Shown in pieces: positions 16,017 to 24,260 of a DNA stretch of 64,000 nt (within the stretch, counting starts at the first letter, position 1; each line of letters starts with the position of its first letter). Both the position numbers and the translations under genes were made by a program. Origin of the DNA: UBA4810 sp002479215 (GTDB taxonomy: Bacteria > Desulfobacterota > Syntrophia > Syntrophales > Smithellaceae); contig JBEKVB010000004.1 in assembly GCA_049514435.1 (NCBI GenBank), forward strand, positions 106,334 to 170,333, given 5' to 3'. A model generated the notes under the pieces. That model saw only the letters and a list, made by a program, of their open reading frames with translations. It did not search any database and had not been told where the DNA came from.

Positions 16017-16540
16017 TGCCCCCAAGATCGAAGATAAAGACTTTGCCACCGAAAATTCGGGAGGACTTTGACAAGAAACTTATAGTCGATGGTTTTCGCA
16101 ATTATGCCGAATGTGAAAAGTGGTTTGCCGAGCGTGATTATAAAATATCGAGATCATCTGCTCAGCGCTACGGAAAGGGTCTGGAGAAAAAAGTAGAATC
16201 CGTAAAGGCCGCAACGGACATGGCTACGGCACTAACCGATCAAGTAGGTGATGATGCCGGGAAAATGAATGATGCCGTGCAAAGAATGTATCAGGAAAAG
16301 ATTTTTAATGCTCTTTTGGAAATGGAAGATATCGATCTGAGCAAGATGGATTTTGTCAAGCTGGGCCGCGCGATCAAGGATATGACGCATTCTTCCATAT
16401 CACAGCAAAAATGGATGAGCACGTTCAGGAACAAGGCGAAGACGACAGCGGATGAAATTGCAAAAAGAGCCACGAAAGGTGGCCTGTCTGCGGAGAAAGC
16501 CAAAGATTTTAGAAAGATGATTTTGGGGATTGCGCAATGA
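16016..16540 (+). CDS. Mu Gp27-like protein (DUF3486)
   Basis: A 174-aa protein matching the Mu gp27 family, thought to be the small terminase partner in Mu-like phages. The N-terminus is PRSKIKTLPPKIREDFDKKL, then NYAECEKWFAERDYKISRSS, AQRYGKG, with the LPP motif and an HTH-like ISRSSAQRYG. A long helical region follows. The ATG overlaps the previous stop, and GGAGGAG lies 13 bases upstream. This is the only recognisable packaging gene; no large terminase, portal or capsid gene follows, so it may be a leftover. Confidence 0.8.
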   Translation: MPPRSKIKTLPPKIREDFDKKLIVDGFRNYAECEKWFAERDYKISRSSAQRYGKGLEKKVESVKAATDMATALTDQVGDDAGKMNDAVQRMYQEKIFNALLEMEDIDLSKMDFVKLGRAIKDMTHSSISQQKWMSTFRNKAKTTADEIAKRATKGGLSAEKAKDFRKMILGIAQ

Positions 16541-16584
16541 GTTTACTATATTTTGAACAAGAATTTGAATATGGAGGTGATAGT

Positions 16585-16917
16585 GTGAAATTAAAAGAAG
16601 ATCCACGAATGAAGGCCTTTCTTAGGCTTGGCGATGAAATTATGTGTAATATACAAACAGAACAGTTTTCAGAGGGCGAGGATCCTGGGGAAACCCTGCA
16701 TCGGAAAACGATGGACATTGTGATGAACCCTCCGGCTGCGGATATGAGCGGGGGGCCAATATCGGGCAGAATCGATTATAAGAGCGCCTTTGATATCGCT
16801 TGCGCGCAGAATCCCGACCTTGCGGCCCGATACATTCAAAAGATGGAAGAGGGAAAGGCGGCAAAAAGTTCAAAGGAGCAAGATACAACCAACTTTTCTA
16901 ATATAAGGAGAAAGTAA
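16585..16917 (+). CDS. Hypothetical protein of the Mu-like element
   Basis: A 110-aa protein with a GTG start and an excellent Shine-Dalgarno (GGAGGTGA). The same frame extends up to an ATG at 16537 overlapping the gp27 stop (126 aa). The segment YKSAFDIACAQNPDLAARYI resembles a short motif seen at the end of some phage head-maturation or scaffold proteins, but this is only a resemblance. It ends four bases before the next start, so it lies within one operon. Confidence 0.6.
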   Translation: MKLKEDPRMKAFLRLGDEIMCNIQTEQFSEGEDPGETLHRKTMDIVMNPPAADMSGGPISGRIDYKSAFDIACAQNPDLAARYIQKMEEGKAAKSSKEQDTTNFSNIRRK

Positions 16918-16920
16918 ACC

Positions 16921-17427
16921 ATGATTTTAACTGGCGATAAAGTAAAAGAAATTAGAGCAGGCGATAGAAATAATTTAAAAAAATTCGCCGATAATGCCGA
17001 AATGAGCAGGCAGCAAGCGCTGGACAAAGTTGAGAAAGAACATCGTAGCCTTATGGAGAAGATTAAAGCCCTCATGGACGAGAAGGAGGAGTTTTTAAGA
17101 GCTCCTATGTCAAAGACAGAGCTTCTTACCCATGCAAAAGATGAGTTAAATAAATACCGGGCCCAGGCTGTTTCTTTACTTGCAAAACATCTCCAAGACT
17201 GCCAGAAAGGGCATTCTGCGCCATTTTGGGAGATTGTCATGAAAGGGATGTTTGCCGAAGACAAGGCTTATAGGCTCTTGTGGCTATTCCTTTCGGAAAA
17301 GGACATCGAGACCATTGTTAAAGGATTTGATGAAATCGGTATACCGGCAGCAGAGAGAGACGCAAAAATTGCAGCCATTGATGCTCAGATCGGCAAATTA
17401 ACGGCGAAATTAAATAGCGGCCAATGA
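16921..17427 (+). CDS. Coiled-coil hypothetical protein of the Mu-like element
   Basis: A 168-aa protein with a long charged coiled-coil stretch (residues about 8-75: KVKEIRAGDRNNLKKFADNA, then EMSRQQALDKVEKEHRSLME). A C-terminal helical segment begins AERDAKIAAIDAQIGKLTAK. AAGGAG lies upstream of the ATG. It closes the run of small element genes. No family was recognised; it could be scaffold-like or simply structural. Confidence 0.6.
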   Translation: MILTGDKVKEIRAGDRNNLKKFADNAEMSRQQALDKVEKEHRSLMEKIKALMDEKEEFLRAPMSKTELLTHAKDELNKYRAQAVSLLAKHLQDCQKGHSAPFWEIVMKGMFAEDKAYRLLWLFLSEKDIETIVKGFDEIGIPAAERDAKIAAIDAQIGKLTAKLNSGQ

Positions 17428-17541
17428 CGGGGACATAAATACCCTGCGGGGTGGGTGGTGTCTGCGGCCCGTCAGCGCGGCCACGCGTTCTTACCGCGAT
17501 ACCGAACCCCGCCCTCCTTTTTGGGGGTAGGTAAATTAACG
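17428..17541. other. G+C-rich intergenic pocket inside the element
   Basis: About 110 bases, clearly richer in G/C than the A+T-rich cargo that follows. It contains short self-complementary runs such as ACCC-TGCG-GGGT. No convincing ORF was found. It lies at the junction where Mu structural genes would be expected to begin, so it could mark a deletion scar or a structured leader. Confidence 0.4.
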
Positions 17542-17558
17542 TAATCGGTGACAAATTC
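17542..17558 (+). repeat. Left inverted repeat of the lipoprotein cargo
   Basis: TAATCGGTGACAAATTC, which recurs inverted at 19259-19276 (GAATTTTGTCACCGATTA) with one extra base. The two copies enclose both lipoprotein genes. Confidence 0.65.
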
Positions 17559-17621
17559 CCGTGAAAGTTGTGCAAAAATAGAGTAGACCTGACATGAATA
17601 TCTAAATTAACGGGTGTGTTT

Positions 17622-18383
17622 ATGAAAAAACTAATAATATTCTTTCTTGCGTTGTTGTTGTTTTGTGGCTGCGAATCGCGGCTGGATCGGGCTATACCTC
17701 AGTCTTCCTTAGTAGGCGCGGTATCCATCGAAACTAAAATTGAGGGCAATTGGGGTGATCATCATAAGCGCGATGGAGATCCTAAAGATTGGACAGATGT
17801 TTGGGTAATTGGGTTTGTCCCATGCAACATAAAAAGAGAGCAGATAAAACCAACTTTATTGGCGATTTTTAAAACAGTAAAAAATGAATATTCAAAATGC
17901 ACCTTCATGAAGATTAAAATATCCCCAGATGAAGAAATGATAAGGCAATGGGGCCCATCTATCGGCACTTTAGAATACAACAACGGCAAAATTGATATCG
18001 TTTATGGTATTCCCTCAGATAAGCAAATAGAAGAGCATAACGCTAAAATTGGCCAACTGGAACCCACATTCAAAAAAGGAAATATTTTTGAAAGAGATTA
18101 TAAGAATCTAAAACAAAATAATGAGCCGCGTCTCTTCCGCCCCGATCCGGAAACCTATCTCGCTGGTAAAAAAATTTTAGACGCATACAAACCCTTCCGG
18201 AAAAAAATAAAAGATAAAGACTATTACTCATGGGAAGATATCTATAGAGATGCATCTAAGGAAATCAGTAAAAAATTAAATATACCTCCTAAAGAAATTG
18301 AGGATAATTTAAATTTTATGTGTTCTTATTTTGATTTAAATGGCTTAGGATGGGATGAGGAAAAGTTTGATTTAATATTATAA
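17622..18383 (+). CDS. Cargo lipoprotein, copy 1
   Basis: A 253-aa protein starting MKKLIIFFLALLLFCGCESR, a lipoprotein signal peptide with lipobox FCGC. The mature part has no recognised family. It shares blocks with copy 2: PKDWT, REQIKPTLLAIFK, YGIPSDKQIEEHNAKIG, NEPRLFRPDPETY and the ending EEKFDLIL. A GTG six bases upstream is in frame, but the ATG is preferred. The DNA is A+T-rich compared with the transposition genes. Within a Mu-like element these two genes take the place of late phage genes, so they are probably cargo or morons acting at the host envelope. The role is unknown. Confidence 0.7.
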   Translation: MKKLIIFFLALLLFCGCESRLDRAIPQSSLVGAVSIETKIEGNWGDHHKRDGDPKDWTDVWVIGFVPCNIKREQIKPTLLAIFKTVKNEYSKCTFMKIKISPDEEMIRQWGPSIGTLEYNNGKIDIVYGIPSDKQIEEHNAKIGQLEPTFKKGNIFERDYKNLKQNNEPRLFRPDPETYLAGKKILDAYKPFRKKIKDKDYYSWEDIYRDASKEISKKLNIPPKEIEDNLNFMCSYFDLNGLGWDEEKFDLIL

Positions 18384-18433
18384 ATTTTGTCGCCGAATAC
18401 TTTTAAACTAACAAAATTTGTGCAAAAATAGAG

Positions 18434-18439
18434 TATAAT
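18434..18439 (+). promoter_or_regulatory. Consensus -10 box before cargo copy 2
   Basis: A perfect TATAAT lies in the duplicated leader of copy 2. The matching position of copy 1 reads TAGACC, so only copy 2 seems to keep a strong -10. No clear -35 was found. Confidence 0.5.
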
Positions 18440-18471
18440 AGGGATGAATATCTAAATTAACGGGTGTGTTT

Positions 18472-19260
18472 ATGAAAAAACTAATAATATTCTTTCTTGC
18501 GTTGTTGTTGTTTTGTGGCTGCGAATCGCGTCTGGATAAGGCTATACCGCAATCTTCTTTAGTGGGTGCGGTATCTAATATTGATGTTAATCTTGAAGGT
18601 AGAGGCGAATTAAAAGACCAGAAAGGGTGCACTAATAAAGCGGGTTGGTGCTGGGAGCCTAAAGACTGGACGTTATTAATGGCCGATGCTTTTGTTCCTT
18701 TTGATATAAAAAAAGAACAGATAAAACCAACCCTATTGGCGATATTTAAAAGGTTGAAAAACGAATATCCAAAATGTACCATAATAAATATTTGGCTAGA
18801 GCCAGATAAAGAACTGGCGGAAATATTATACCCTATCGGCAGTTTAGAATATCACGATAATAAAATGGTGATCAATTATGGCATCCCATCGGATAAGGAA
18901 ATGGAAGAGCATAACTCGCAGATTGGGAAATTTGAAATAATAAAAAACATACTTCCAATGCCGGGAGAAAAGGAGGAGAAAATAGAAAAAAATGAAGAAC
19001 CACGCCTGTTTCGACCGGATCAAAAAACATATGAGTTTTATAAAAGGATTTTAATAACGGCTGAGGATATTAAATTTTCTGAACGGAAGGATACACGAAA
19101 AAGAAAATTATTTAACTCTACAAAAGAATATTATGCCGATTTAAGCAATAAAGTTAGTAAAAAAATAGACGTGCCAATTAAAGATATAGAAAATGCTTTG
19201 CGATTTATGAATTCTTATTATTCTTGGTTTGGTGAGGAAAAGTTTGATTTTATATTGTGA
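18472..19260 (+). CDS. Cargo lipoprotein, copy 2
   Basis: A 262-aa paralogue of the gene at 17622. The leader and signal-peptide DNA (about 18441-18530) is essentially identical to copy 1, while the mature region is strongly diverged and has extra segments such as KGCTNKAGWCWEPKDWTLLM. Shared blocks: KKEQIKPTLLAIFKRLKNEY, YGIPSDKEMEEHNSQIG, NEEPRLFRPDQKTY, EEKFDFIL. The stop codon overlaps the right inverted repeat. It is the last gene before the right end of the element. Function is unknown; two diverged lipoproteins with one leader suggest variants of one envelope function. Confidence 0.7.
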   Translation: MKKLIIFFLALLLFCGCESRLDKAIPQSSLVGAVSNIDVNLEGRGELKDQKGCTNKAGWCWEPKDWTLLMADAFVPFDIKKEQIKPTLLAIFKRLKNEYPKCTIINIWLEPDKELAEILYPIGSLEYHDNKMVINYGIPSDKEMEEHNSQIGKFEIIKNILPMPGEKEEKIEKNEEPRLFRPDQKTYEFYKRILITAEDIKFSERKDTRKRKLFNSTKEYYADLSNKVSKKIDVPIKDIENALRFMNSYYSWFGEEKFDFIL

Positions 19261-19276
19261 ATTTTGTCACCGATTA
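19259..19276 (-). repeat. Right inverted repeat of the lipoprotein cargo
   Basis: GAATTTTGTCACCGATTA, the inverted partner of 17542-17558. A diverged copy (AAATTTTGTCGCCGAATA, about 18383-18400) lies at the end of copy 1, as expected from tandem duplication of the gene with its tail. Confidence 0.65.
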
Positions 19277-19333
19277 CATTACTCTATCCACAGGTTTTGA
19301 TTTAAACGAATTCGGCTACAAAATGTAGAAATT

Positions 19334-19354
19334 ATTAGCCAAACCTCTTTGCAC
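19334..19354 (+). repeat. Transposase end-binding site R2
   Basis: ATTAGCCAAACCTCTTTGCAC, the inner right-end site. It lies 21 bp (two helical turns) from R1 and in the same orientation. Confidence 0.8.
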
Positions 19355-19375
19355 TTTCGTCAAACCTCCCTGCAC
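19355..19375 (+). repeat. Transposase end-binding site R1
   Basis: TTTCGTCAAACCTCCCTGCAC, the outer right-end site. Its GTGCAGGGAGGTTTG complement is identical to L1 and lies six bases from the terminus, which reads CA. Confidence 0.8.
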
Positions 19376-19381
19376 GTGACA

Positions 19382-19386
19382 GCAGG
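19382..19386. repeat. Right 5-bp target-site duplication (GCAGG)
   Basis: Matches 10698-10702 and directly abuts the CA terminus of the element. Confidence 0.75.
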
Positions 19387-19482
19387 CAAAGTCAGTAAAG
19401 ACCGGCAAATGAACACTATAAATCTTGCTTTTTACATCGATGAAGTTTATGAAATGATAATTTTTTAGCGAGGCTTTATAAA

Positions 19483-20100
19483 TTGAATATAAATAAGGGG
19501 AAAATAAATTCAGTAAAAGGGTTTTTGGATGAGCGCGAAGCTCATTATCTTTATAAACTAACCTTGAATGCCAGTAAAACAGGCCCGTGCCTGGAAATCG
19601 GCAGTTATTGTGGGAAATCAGCGGTATATTTAGGCACAGCCTGCAAAGAAAATGGATCGGTTCTATTTTCCCTTGATCATCATACAGGCTCGGAGGAACA
19701 GCAGCCGGGCGAAGAATATTTTGACCCTGAATTGCTGGATCAAGAAACAGGGAAGATAGATACTTTAAGATTTTTCCGCAAAACGATTGCTGAATTTGAC
19801 CTTGAAGATACGGTAATTCCGATTGTCGGCCACTCAGAAATTGTGGGGCGCACCTGGCAAACCCCTCTGAACTTGATTTTTATTGATGGAAGTCACGCTT
19901 ACGAATCCGTACTTAACGATTACAAGATTTGGGCAAAACATTTAATCATTGGCGGCTATCTTCTTTTCCATGATATTTTCCCCGATCCGGCGAAAGGCGG
20001 CCAGGCACCTTATCAGGTTTATCAAATTGCAGTAGCTTCCGGATTATACGAAGAAATGCCGATGTGCGAATCGCTGGGAATATTAACCCGAAAAAAATAA
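19483..20100 (+). CDS. Class I SAM-dependent methyltransferase (Methyltransf_24-like)
   Basis: A 205-aa enzyme. CLEIGSYCGKSAVYLGTACK is motif I of the class I fold. LFSLDHHTGSEEQQPGEEYF follows, then LIFIDGSHAYESVLNDYKIW, typical of Methyltransf_24 proteins that often modify sugars or antibiotics, and LIIGGYLLFHDIFPD. The start is TTG with CGAGG nine bases upstream, which is unusual; no better start is in frame. It converges with the radical SAM gene (17-base gap), so it may serve the same glycan or lipid pathway from its own transcript. The Mu-like element lies less than 100 bp upstream. Confidence 0.8.
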   Translation: MNINKGKINSVKGFLDEREAHYLYKLTLNASKTGPCLEIGSYCGKSAVYLGTACKENGSVLFSLDHHTGSEEQQPGEEYFDPELLDQETGKIDTLRFFRKTIAEFDLEDTVIPIVGHSEIVGRTWQTPLNLIFIDGSHAYESVLNDYKIWAKHLIIGGYLLFHDIFPDPAKGGQAPYQVYQIAVASGLYEEMPMCESLGILTRKK

Positions 20101-20117
20101 TAGCAACCGCCGCGTTA

Positions 20118-21689
20118 TTATGCCCAGCGCCAGTTACAGCCTTGATCGGAAATTGCCGCTTGCAGATAACCGCGATTAACAAAATCACTGATGGTATTAT
20201 TAACTACACGGGAATTCGCATTTGTGCCGATAATTACTCTTTGGCAGAGTTCCCGCAATGCTCTATCTTTAGAACCTTGAAATAAATTAGGCTCAATAAA
20301 ACCGTGTTTTTCGATGAGATCACCTTTCAGTACCTGATATGTCAGCTTCATGCGCCAATGGCCTTCCACCCGCATGTTTTCCATAGGTGTGTTGGTATTG
20401 TTTTCATAACCTGACAAAATCCTTTGCCAGTCCTTTTCCATTTCTTCATCATAATGGGCCACAAATTCGCGTATATCTTCCGGCAGTAAAGCTGACGTTT
20501 TTACAATAGCATCGTTGGCATCATACTTTGCCCAGTCGTCGGTCAATATTTCTAAATCATACTGATCAATTTTTTCCCGCACAGTCGTACCGGGAAACGG
20601 CGCTAAATAATGATAACCGTAAATTGCGTCCAAACTTTCCGCTAGTTGGTCTGTTTGGGCCAGAGTTTCTTTTGTTTCACCCGGCAGACCGACCATAAAT
20701 GATGCATGGGCAATCATGCCCGCCTGCCGGCACATTTTTACCGCTTTGCCGACTTGTTCAAGCTTGATCCCCTTTTTGATTCTTTTGAGCATTTCCGGAT
20801 TGCCCGATTCCACGCCAAAGCTGATGCTGTCACAGCCTGCGGCAGCCATCGCATCAAACATCTCCTGGTTAACAGTGTCCACACGGGCAAAGGCGCTCCA
20901 GGTAAACTTCAAGTTTCGTTCTTTGATTCCATTACATATTTCTTTTACCCGCTTTGTATCCGAGGCAAAAAGGTCATCGGCAATATTGATGCGTTTAAAG
21001 CCTAAATTGGTAATTTGCACTATTTCATCCAAAACCAGTTGAGGATTGCGGCGACGCACTTTTGAGCCAACCATCTTCCGCCCCAAACAAAAAATACACG
21101 AATTGGGACAACCCCGACCGGTAATAATGCTGACCGGATAGCCAAAGGCCTGATAGCGGGAGATCGGCAACAAATGCCGCGCGGGCAAGGGTATGCGGTC
21201 AACATCCATGATGAAATCTCTTTTACCGTTATTAACGATTTCATCATCCTGCCGAAAAGCTATACCGGGAATGTTGCGCCATTTACTTTTCTGCTTCATG
21301 AGCGGAACAAATTCAGTGATAGTATCATCTGCCTCGCCAATAAAGATCAAATCTATTTCCGGATAATTTCGTAAAGTTTCTTCCGCCGTAAAGGATACAT
21401 GCGGGCCGCCTATCATCGTGAGAATTTCCGGATTACAGCTTTTCACATCACTTAAAATCCGCTGGGCGTCATAAAAATTCATGGTGACACAACCCGCGCC
21501 CACAGCGTCGGGCTGAAAATCAGCCAGTTGGGCGGCAAGTTTTCCCCTGGAATAGCAAGAAATAATGTAGTCGAAAATGCGTACCTCACAGCCCGCCGCT
21601 GCGAAGGCTGCGGCGACATAAGTTATACCGAGAGGCGGCGAAGGAATTTCTTCCAAGGGATATGGGGTAGCCACGATAGCTATGCGCAC
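20118..21689 (-). CDS. B12-binding radical SAM protein
   Basis: A 523-aa enzyme. The N-terminal cobalamin-binding domain (about 1-130) reads MRIAIVATPYPLEEIPSPPL, and DAVGAGCVTM and IGGPHVSFTAEE follow. The radical SAM domain has the cluster motif GCPNSCIFC (C194, C198, C201), then INIADDLFASD and SISFGVESGNPEML. The family includes BchE-type cyclases and many C- or P-methyltransferases. The substrate is unknown. It is last gene of the leftward cluster, four bases after the acyltransferase gene, so translation is coupled. A C-terminal helical domain of about 100 residues is extra. Confidence 0.88.
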   Translation of the reverse strand: MRIAIVATPYPLEEIPSPPLGITYVAAAFAAAGCEVRIFDYIISCYSRGKLAAQLADFQPDAVGAGCVTMNFYDAQRILSDVKSCNPEILTMIGGPHVSFTAEETLRNYPEIDLIFIGEADDTITEFVPLMKQKSKWRNIPGIAFRQDDEIVNNGKRDFIMDVDRIPLPARHLLPISRYQAFGYPVSIITGRGCPNSCIFCLGRKMVGSKVRRRNPQLVLDEIVQITNLGFKRINIADDLFASDTKRVKEICNGIKERNLKFTWSAFARVDTVNQEMFDAMAAAGCDSISFGVESGNPEMLKRIKKGIKLEQVGKAVKMCRQAGMIAHASFMVGLPGETKETLAQTDQLAESLDAIYGYHYLAPFPGTTVREKIDQYDLEILTDDWAKYDANDAIVKTSALLPEDIREFVAHYDEEMEKDWQRILSGYENNTNTPMENMRVEGHWRMKLTYQVLKGDLIEKHGFIEPNLFQGSKDRALRELCQRVIIGTNANSRVVNNTISDFVNRGYLQAAISDQGCNWRWA

Positions 21690-21693
21690 GAAA

Positions 21694-22458
21694 TCAATCT
21701 CCTTTACGGGGAAAAAGCAATGTTCTGAGCCAGCCCAATAGCGTGTTGCCTTCCCGCATCACACGTTCCACAGAGTCATAAAAATTAGTAAGCTTATCAG
21801 GCTCACCCATCCATTGCGATCTCGATTTCAGGGGTTTGTCCGGATCCAAATATCTTATCACCTCCGCGGGATTGCCGGCGGCAATGGCGTTGGCGGGAAT
21901 GTCTTTCACCACGATGGCTCCCGCTCCGATAATGGCATTATCGCCAATTGTCACACCCTTGCAGACAATGGCGCTGTCCCCGATCCAAATATTATTGCCT
22001 ATTTTAACTTCGTGGGTGTTTCCGACGGATAAAGTGCGGTCATACAAATCATGCCAGTCGGAATCGGTGATATAAACATCCTGCGCCAGCATGCAGTCAT
22101 CACCAAGAGTCACGGCGGTTGCCGAAGTTATCCTTGTACCGGGACAAATCAGGCAGCACTTCCCGATTTCAATTTTTCCTGAACGTTCATCCACCGACCA
22201 GGCGCTCAGCCTGATTTTCTTATCGGAAGTGGCAATTAACGTCGTAAAATCGCCGATAGAAACCGGCCCGCCGTAAATTTCCACCTGCCAGGGTTTCATG
22301 AATGCCATGCCGCGGCCGAAATATTCGCACTGCGGCGCCAAAAAATGTTGCGCGTACCATTGCTCAAATTTGTAACACAAGTGCTTAAGATAGTATGGAC
22401 GGTGATCTCTTTTCATGCCTTTAACTTTCTTGAATGGATTTTTTAGATGACGGGTCAA
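21694..22458 (-). CDS. Hexapeptide-repeat acyltransferase (left-handed beta-helix)
   Basis: A 254-aa protein. The repeats are clear: IGNNIWIGDSAIVCKGVTIG, then DNAIIGAGAIVVKDIPANAI, ending AAGNPAEVIRYLDPDKPL, as in sugar O- or N-acetyltransferases. The start used is TTG. An ATG at 22416 (MKRDHRPY) with AAAGG close upstream is the main alternative. The C-terminal tail of about 50 residues after the beta-helix is helical. It probably acylates a sugar or lipid made by the neighbouring glycosyltransferase pathway. Confidence 0.85.
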   Translation of the reverse strand: MTRHLKNPFKKVKGMKRDHRPYYLKHLCYKFEQWYAQHFLAPQCEYFGRGMAFMKPWQVEIYGGPVSIGDFTTLIATSDKKIRLSAWSVDERSGKIEIGKCCLICPGTRITSATAVTLGDDCMLAQDVYITDSDWHDLYDRTLSVGNTHEVKIGNNIWIGDSAIVCKGVTIGDNAIIGAGAIVVKDIPANAIAAGNPAEVIRYLDPDKPLKSRSQWMGEPDKLTNFYDSVERVMREGNTLLGWLRTLLFPRKGD

Positions 22459-22518
22459 CTTTGATCATTAAAACCTAACAATAACGCAACCTGAATATCA
22501 CAACCATAGATGGCGTCT

Positions 22519-23553
22519 TCACCTATCCAATGAAGCCCAAAATTTATGATTAAACAGTTTTCCCGCTGGGGTTATTTCATTTAGAGCATCCAAAGCCAAA
22601 AGAACTGCTGCTGCAGTCCAGCTGGTTTTTTCTTCTGGCCAAATTATGCCGTCGGGAAATGTTACTCCCATCCAAAAAGAACCGTCGGGAAACCTCTTGT
22701 CGGAAAGCCAGCTAAATACCATTTTTGCCCGGGAAAAATCTTCAATTGCCGCCAGGGTCAAAACCAGTTCTGCCGTTTCCGCCATTGTCACCCAGGGCCG
22801 GTCGCTGACACAACGTACCCCCCATTCGGGAACGACAAATTTTTCCCACGACTTGGCTATGCGCTTCATCGCTTCTTCGCCACTTACAGCGCCGCATAAA
22901 ACCGGATAATACCAATCCATAGAATAACGCGATTTGATCATGTTAAAAAGGTCAGGTTTACTTTTGATCGCTGCAGCTAAAGCAGCATTTGCTTTCTGCC
23001 AACTCGGACGTTTCTTTCCCAAAATCTTCGCGATCGCTAAAGCACATTTAATACTCATAAAAACCGAGCTGGAACCAGTAAGCAAGGCCATCTCGTCAAT
23101 TGCACCAGCCTGATTTTTTGCCCAATAAATTTCACCTGAAGGAGCCTGCAAGCTGATGGCGTATTGGATACCATGGGAAATCACAGGCCACATTTCCTCC
23201 AAAAAATCCGTATCCAGGGTAATGAGGTAATAATGAAAAACACCCACAGCAATATAGGAAGAAAAGTTTGATTCTTTAGTGAAGTTAATAACCTTCCCGT
23301 CAAGAGTTTCCGACCACCAACTTCCATCGGAAAGTTGAGTATCGGCGAGCCATTTGTAAGCGCACCTTGCTTCTTCATAAAAACCGCCGGTGCTTAAGCC
23401 CATTGCGCCTTCGATATGATCCCAGGGATCCGTTTTACCGCCGGCCGACCACGGAATTTCACCGCTTTCTTTTTGGAGGGAAGCAATGAAAGCGGCCATC
23501 CTTTCAACAAAAATAGGATTTTTTTCTTCGCTTAAGGAAAGGTTTAGTTCCAT
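22519..23553 (-). CDS. Alpha/alpha-toroid protein (terpene cyclase/prenyltransferase-like fold)
   Basis: A 344-aa protein with repeated helical pairs and toroid-type QDG-SW patterns: FIASLQKESGEIPWSAGGKT, then DPWDHIEGAMGL, WLADTQLSDGSWWSETLDGK, WLSDKRFPDGSFWMGVTFPD, and KTSWTAAAVLLALDAL. These resemble squalene-cyclase and prenyltransferase beta-subunit repeats and are often annotated as a phenyltransferase domain. No DxDD or DCTA-type catalytic motif stands out, so it may bind or process a sugar or lipid without being a cyclase. It starts six bases after the methyltransferase stop region, within one operon. Confidence 0.7.
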   Translation of the reverse strand: MELNLSLSEEKNPIFVERMAAFIASLQKESGEIPWSAGGKTDPWDHIEGAMGLSTGGFYEEARCAYKWLADTQLSDGSWWSETLDGKVINFTKESNFSSYIAVGVFHYYLITLDTDFLEEMWPVISHGIQYAISLQAPSGEIYWAKNQAGAIDEMALLTGSSSVFMSIKCALAIAKILGKKRPSWQKANAALAAAIKSKPDLFNMIKSRYSMDWYYPVLCGAVSGEEAMKRIAKSWEKFVVPEWGVRCVSDRPWVTMAETAELVLTLAAIEDFSRAKMVFSWLSDKRFPDGSFWMGVTFPDGIIWPEEKTSWTAAAVLLALDALNEITPAGKLFNHKFWASLDR

Positions 23554-23558
23554 TAAAA

Positions 23559-24260
23559 TTAACCCTTTTTAAGATAAAAAACGATGCTTTTACCCATGAT
23601 GGGATTTAAAAGCTCTTCAAGAATCCGCACGGATTGCGGTTTTTTCATTATATCCCATTCCAAAAATTTCTTATAATATTTGACGAGCCAATGTTTTTCG
23701 TTTTTTAGGCCAATCAAACATTTGAGCCACCAATAGGGCACGTGGAGGGCATGTTTGTAATTAATTTTCCAACACTTAATCCCTTGCTTCGTTAACATTT
23801 TTTGAAGCTTTTTCTTTTTATAAATACGGATGTGCCCGCTGTCTTCGTTATAATAAGCAGGAGAAATCAGCCAGCAGATTCTTTCAGAAAAATACCGCGG
23901 AACACTGACCACCAGATCTCCCTGCGGTTTCAGAACACGAACCAGTTCCTGGAGCGCGGTTTCATGGTCGGGAATATGTTCCAAAACTTCCGAACAAATG
24001 ACGCAATCAAAAGAAGTGGAATCAAACGGCAGCTTATTAATGTCGGCGCGGGTTACCAGATAGTTATCTGATAAAGCATCCGGCATATTTTTTAAGGATG
24101 TCAGCGCATCATTCAAATCAGCATTATTTCTGTCAATGCCGACAATCGTCAAATAAGGCAATTTTGCCAGCGCCCGCAAATGCCTGCCCGTTCCGCAGCC
24201 GGCATCAAGAACAAGACTGTGCGGTTTTAATTTCAGCTCATGAAAATCTACAGTGACCAT
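23559..24260 (-). CDS. Class I SAM-dependent methyltransferase (UbiE/Methyltransf_11 type)
   Basis: A 233-aa enzyme. Motif I is LVLDAGCGTGRHLRALAKLP, the acidic loop IVGIDRNNADL, motif II FDCVICSEVLEHIPDHETAL, then LVRVLKPQGDLVVSVPRYFS. The frame can extend to an ATG at 24287, but MVTVDFHELK at 24260 is preferred. Either way it overlaps the 3' end of the glycosyltransferase gene (stop at 24238), which implies translational coupling. It probably methylates a saccharide or lipid intermediate of the cluster. Confidence 0.85.
   Translation of the reverse strand: MVTVDFHELKLKPHSLVLDAGCGTGRHLRALAKLPYLTIVGIDRNNADLNDALTSLKNMPDALSDNYLVTRADINKLPFDSTSFDCVICSEVLEHIPDHETALQELVRVLKPQGDLVVSVPRYFSERICWLISPAYYNEDSGHIRIYKKKKLQKMLTKQGIKCWKINYKHALHVPYWWLKCLIGLKNEKHWLVKYYKKFLEWDIMKKPQSVRILEELLNPIMGKSIVFYLKKG

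Larger units (their letters stand above)
10703..19381 (+). mobile_element. Compact Mu-like transposable element (8679 bp)
   Basis: The gene order is that of phage Mu's early region: leftward repressor, rightward Ner-like protein, MuA-like transposase, MuB-like ATPase, then small genes, a Gp27-like protein and two lipoprotein cargo genes. In both ends GTGCAGGGAGGTTTG lies exactly six bases inside the terminus, in inverted orientation. A second copy of the end site lies further in on each side. GCAGG duplications flank it. There are no portal, head, tail or lysis genes, so it is either a stripped Mu prophage or a Mu-type transposon. The left terminus starts TA where the right end has the usual TG(CA), which could weaken excision. 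It sits 35 bp upstream of the nrdD -35 box. Confidence 0.85.

Noticed and set aside
10703..19381. Complete Mu-like prophage
   Set aside because: Only the early module and a Gp27-like gene are present; no large terminase, portal, capsid, tail or lysis gene was found between 16.9 and 19.4 kb.
10693..19391. Element ends placed directly at TGCAGGGAGG/CCTCCCTGCA
   Set aside because: The flanking five bases then differ (CTAGG and CGTGA). Moving both ends outward by the same six bases gives matching GCAGG flanks and a CA right end.
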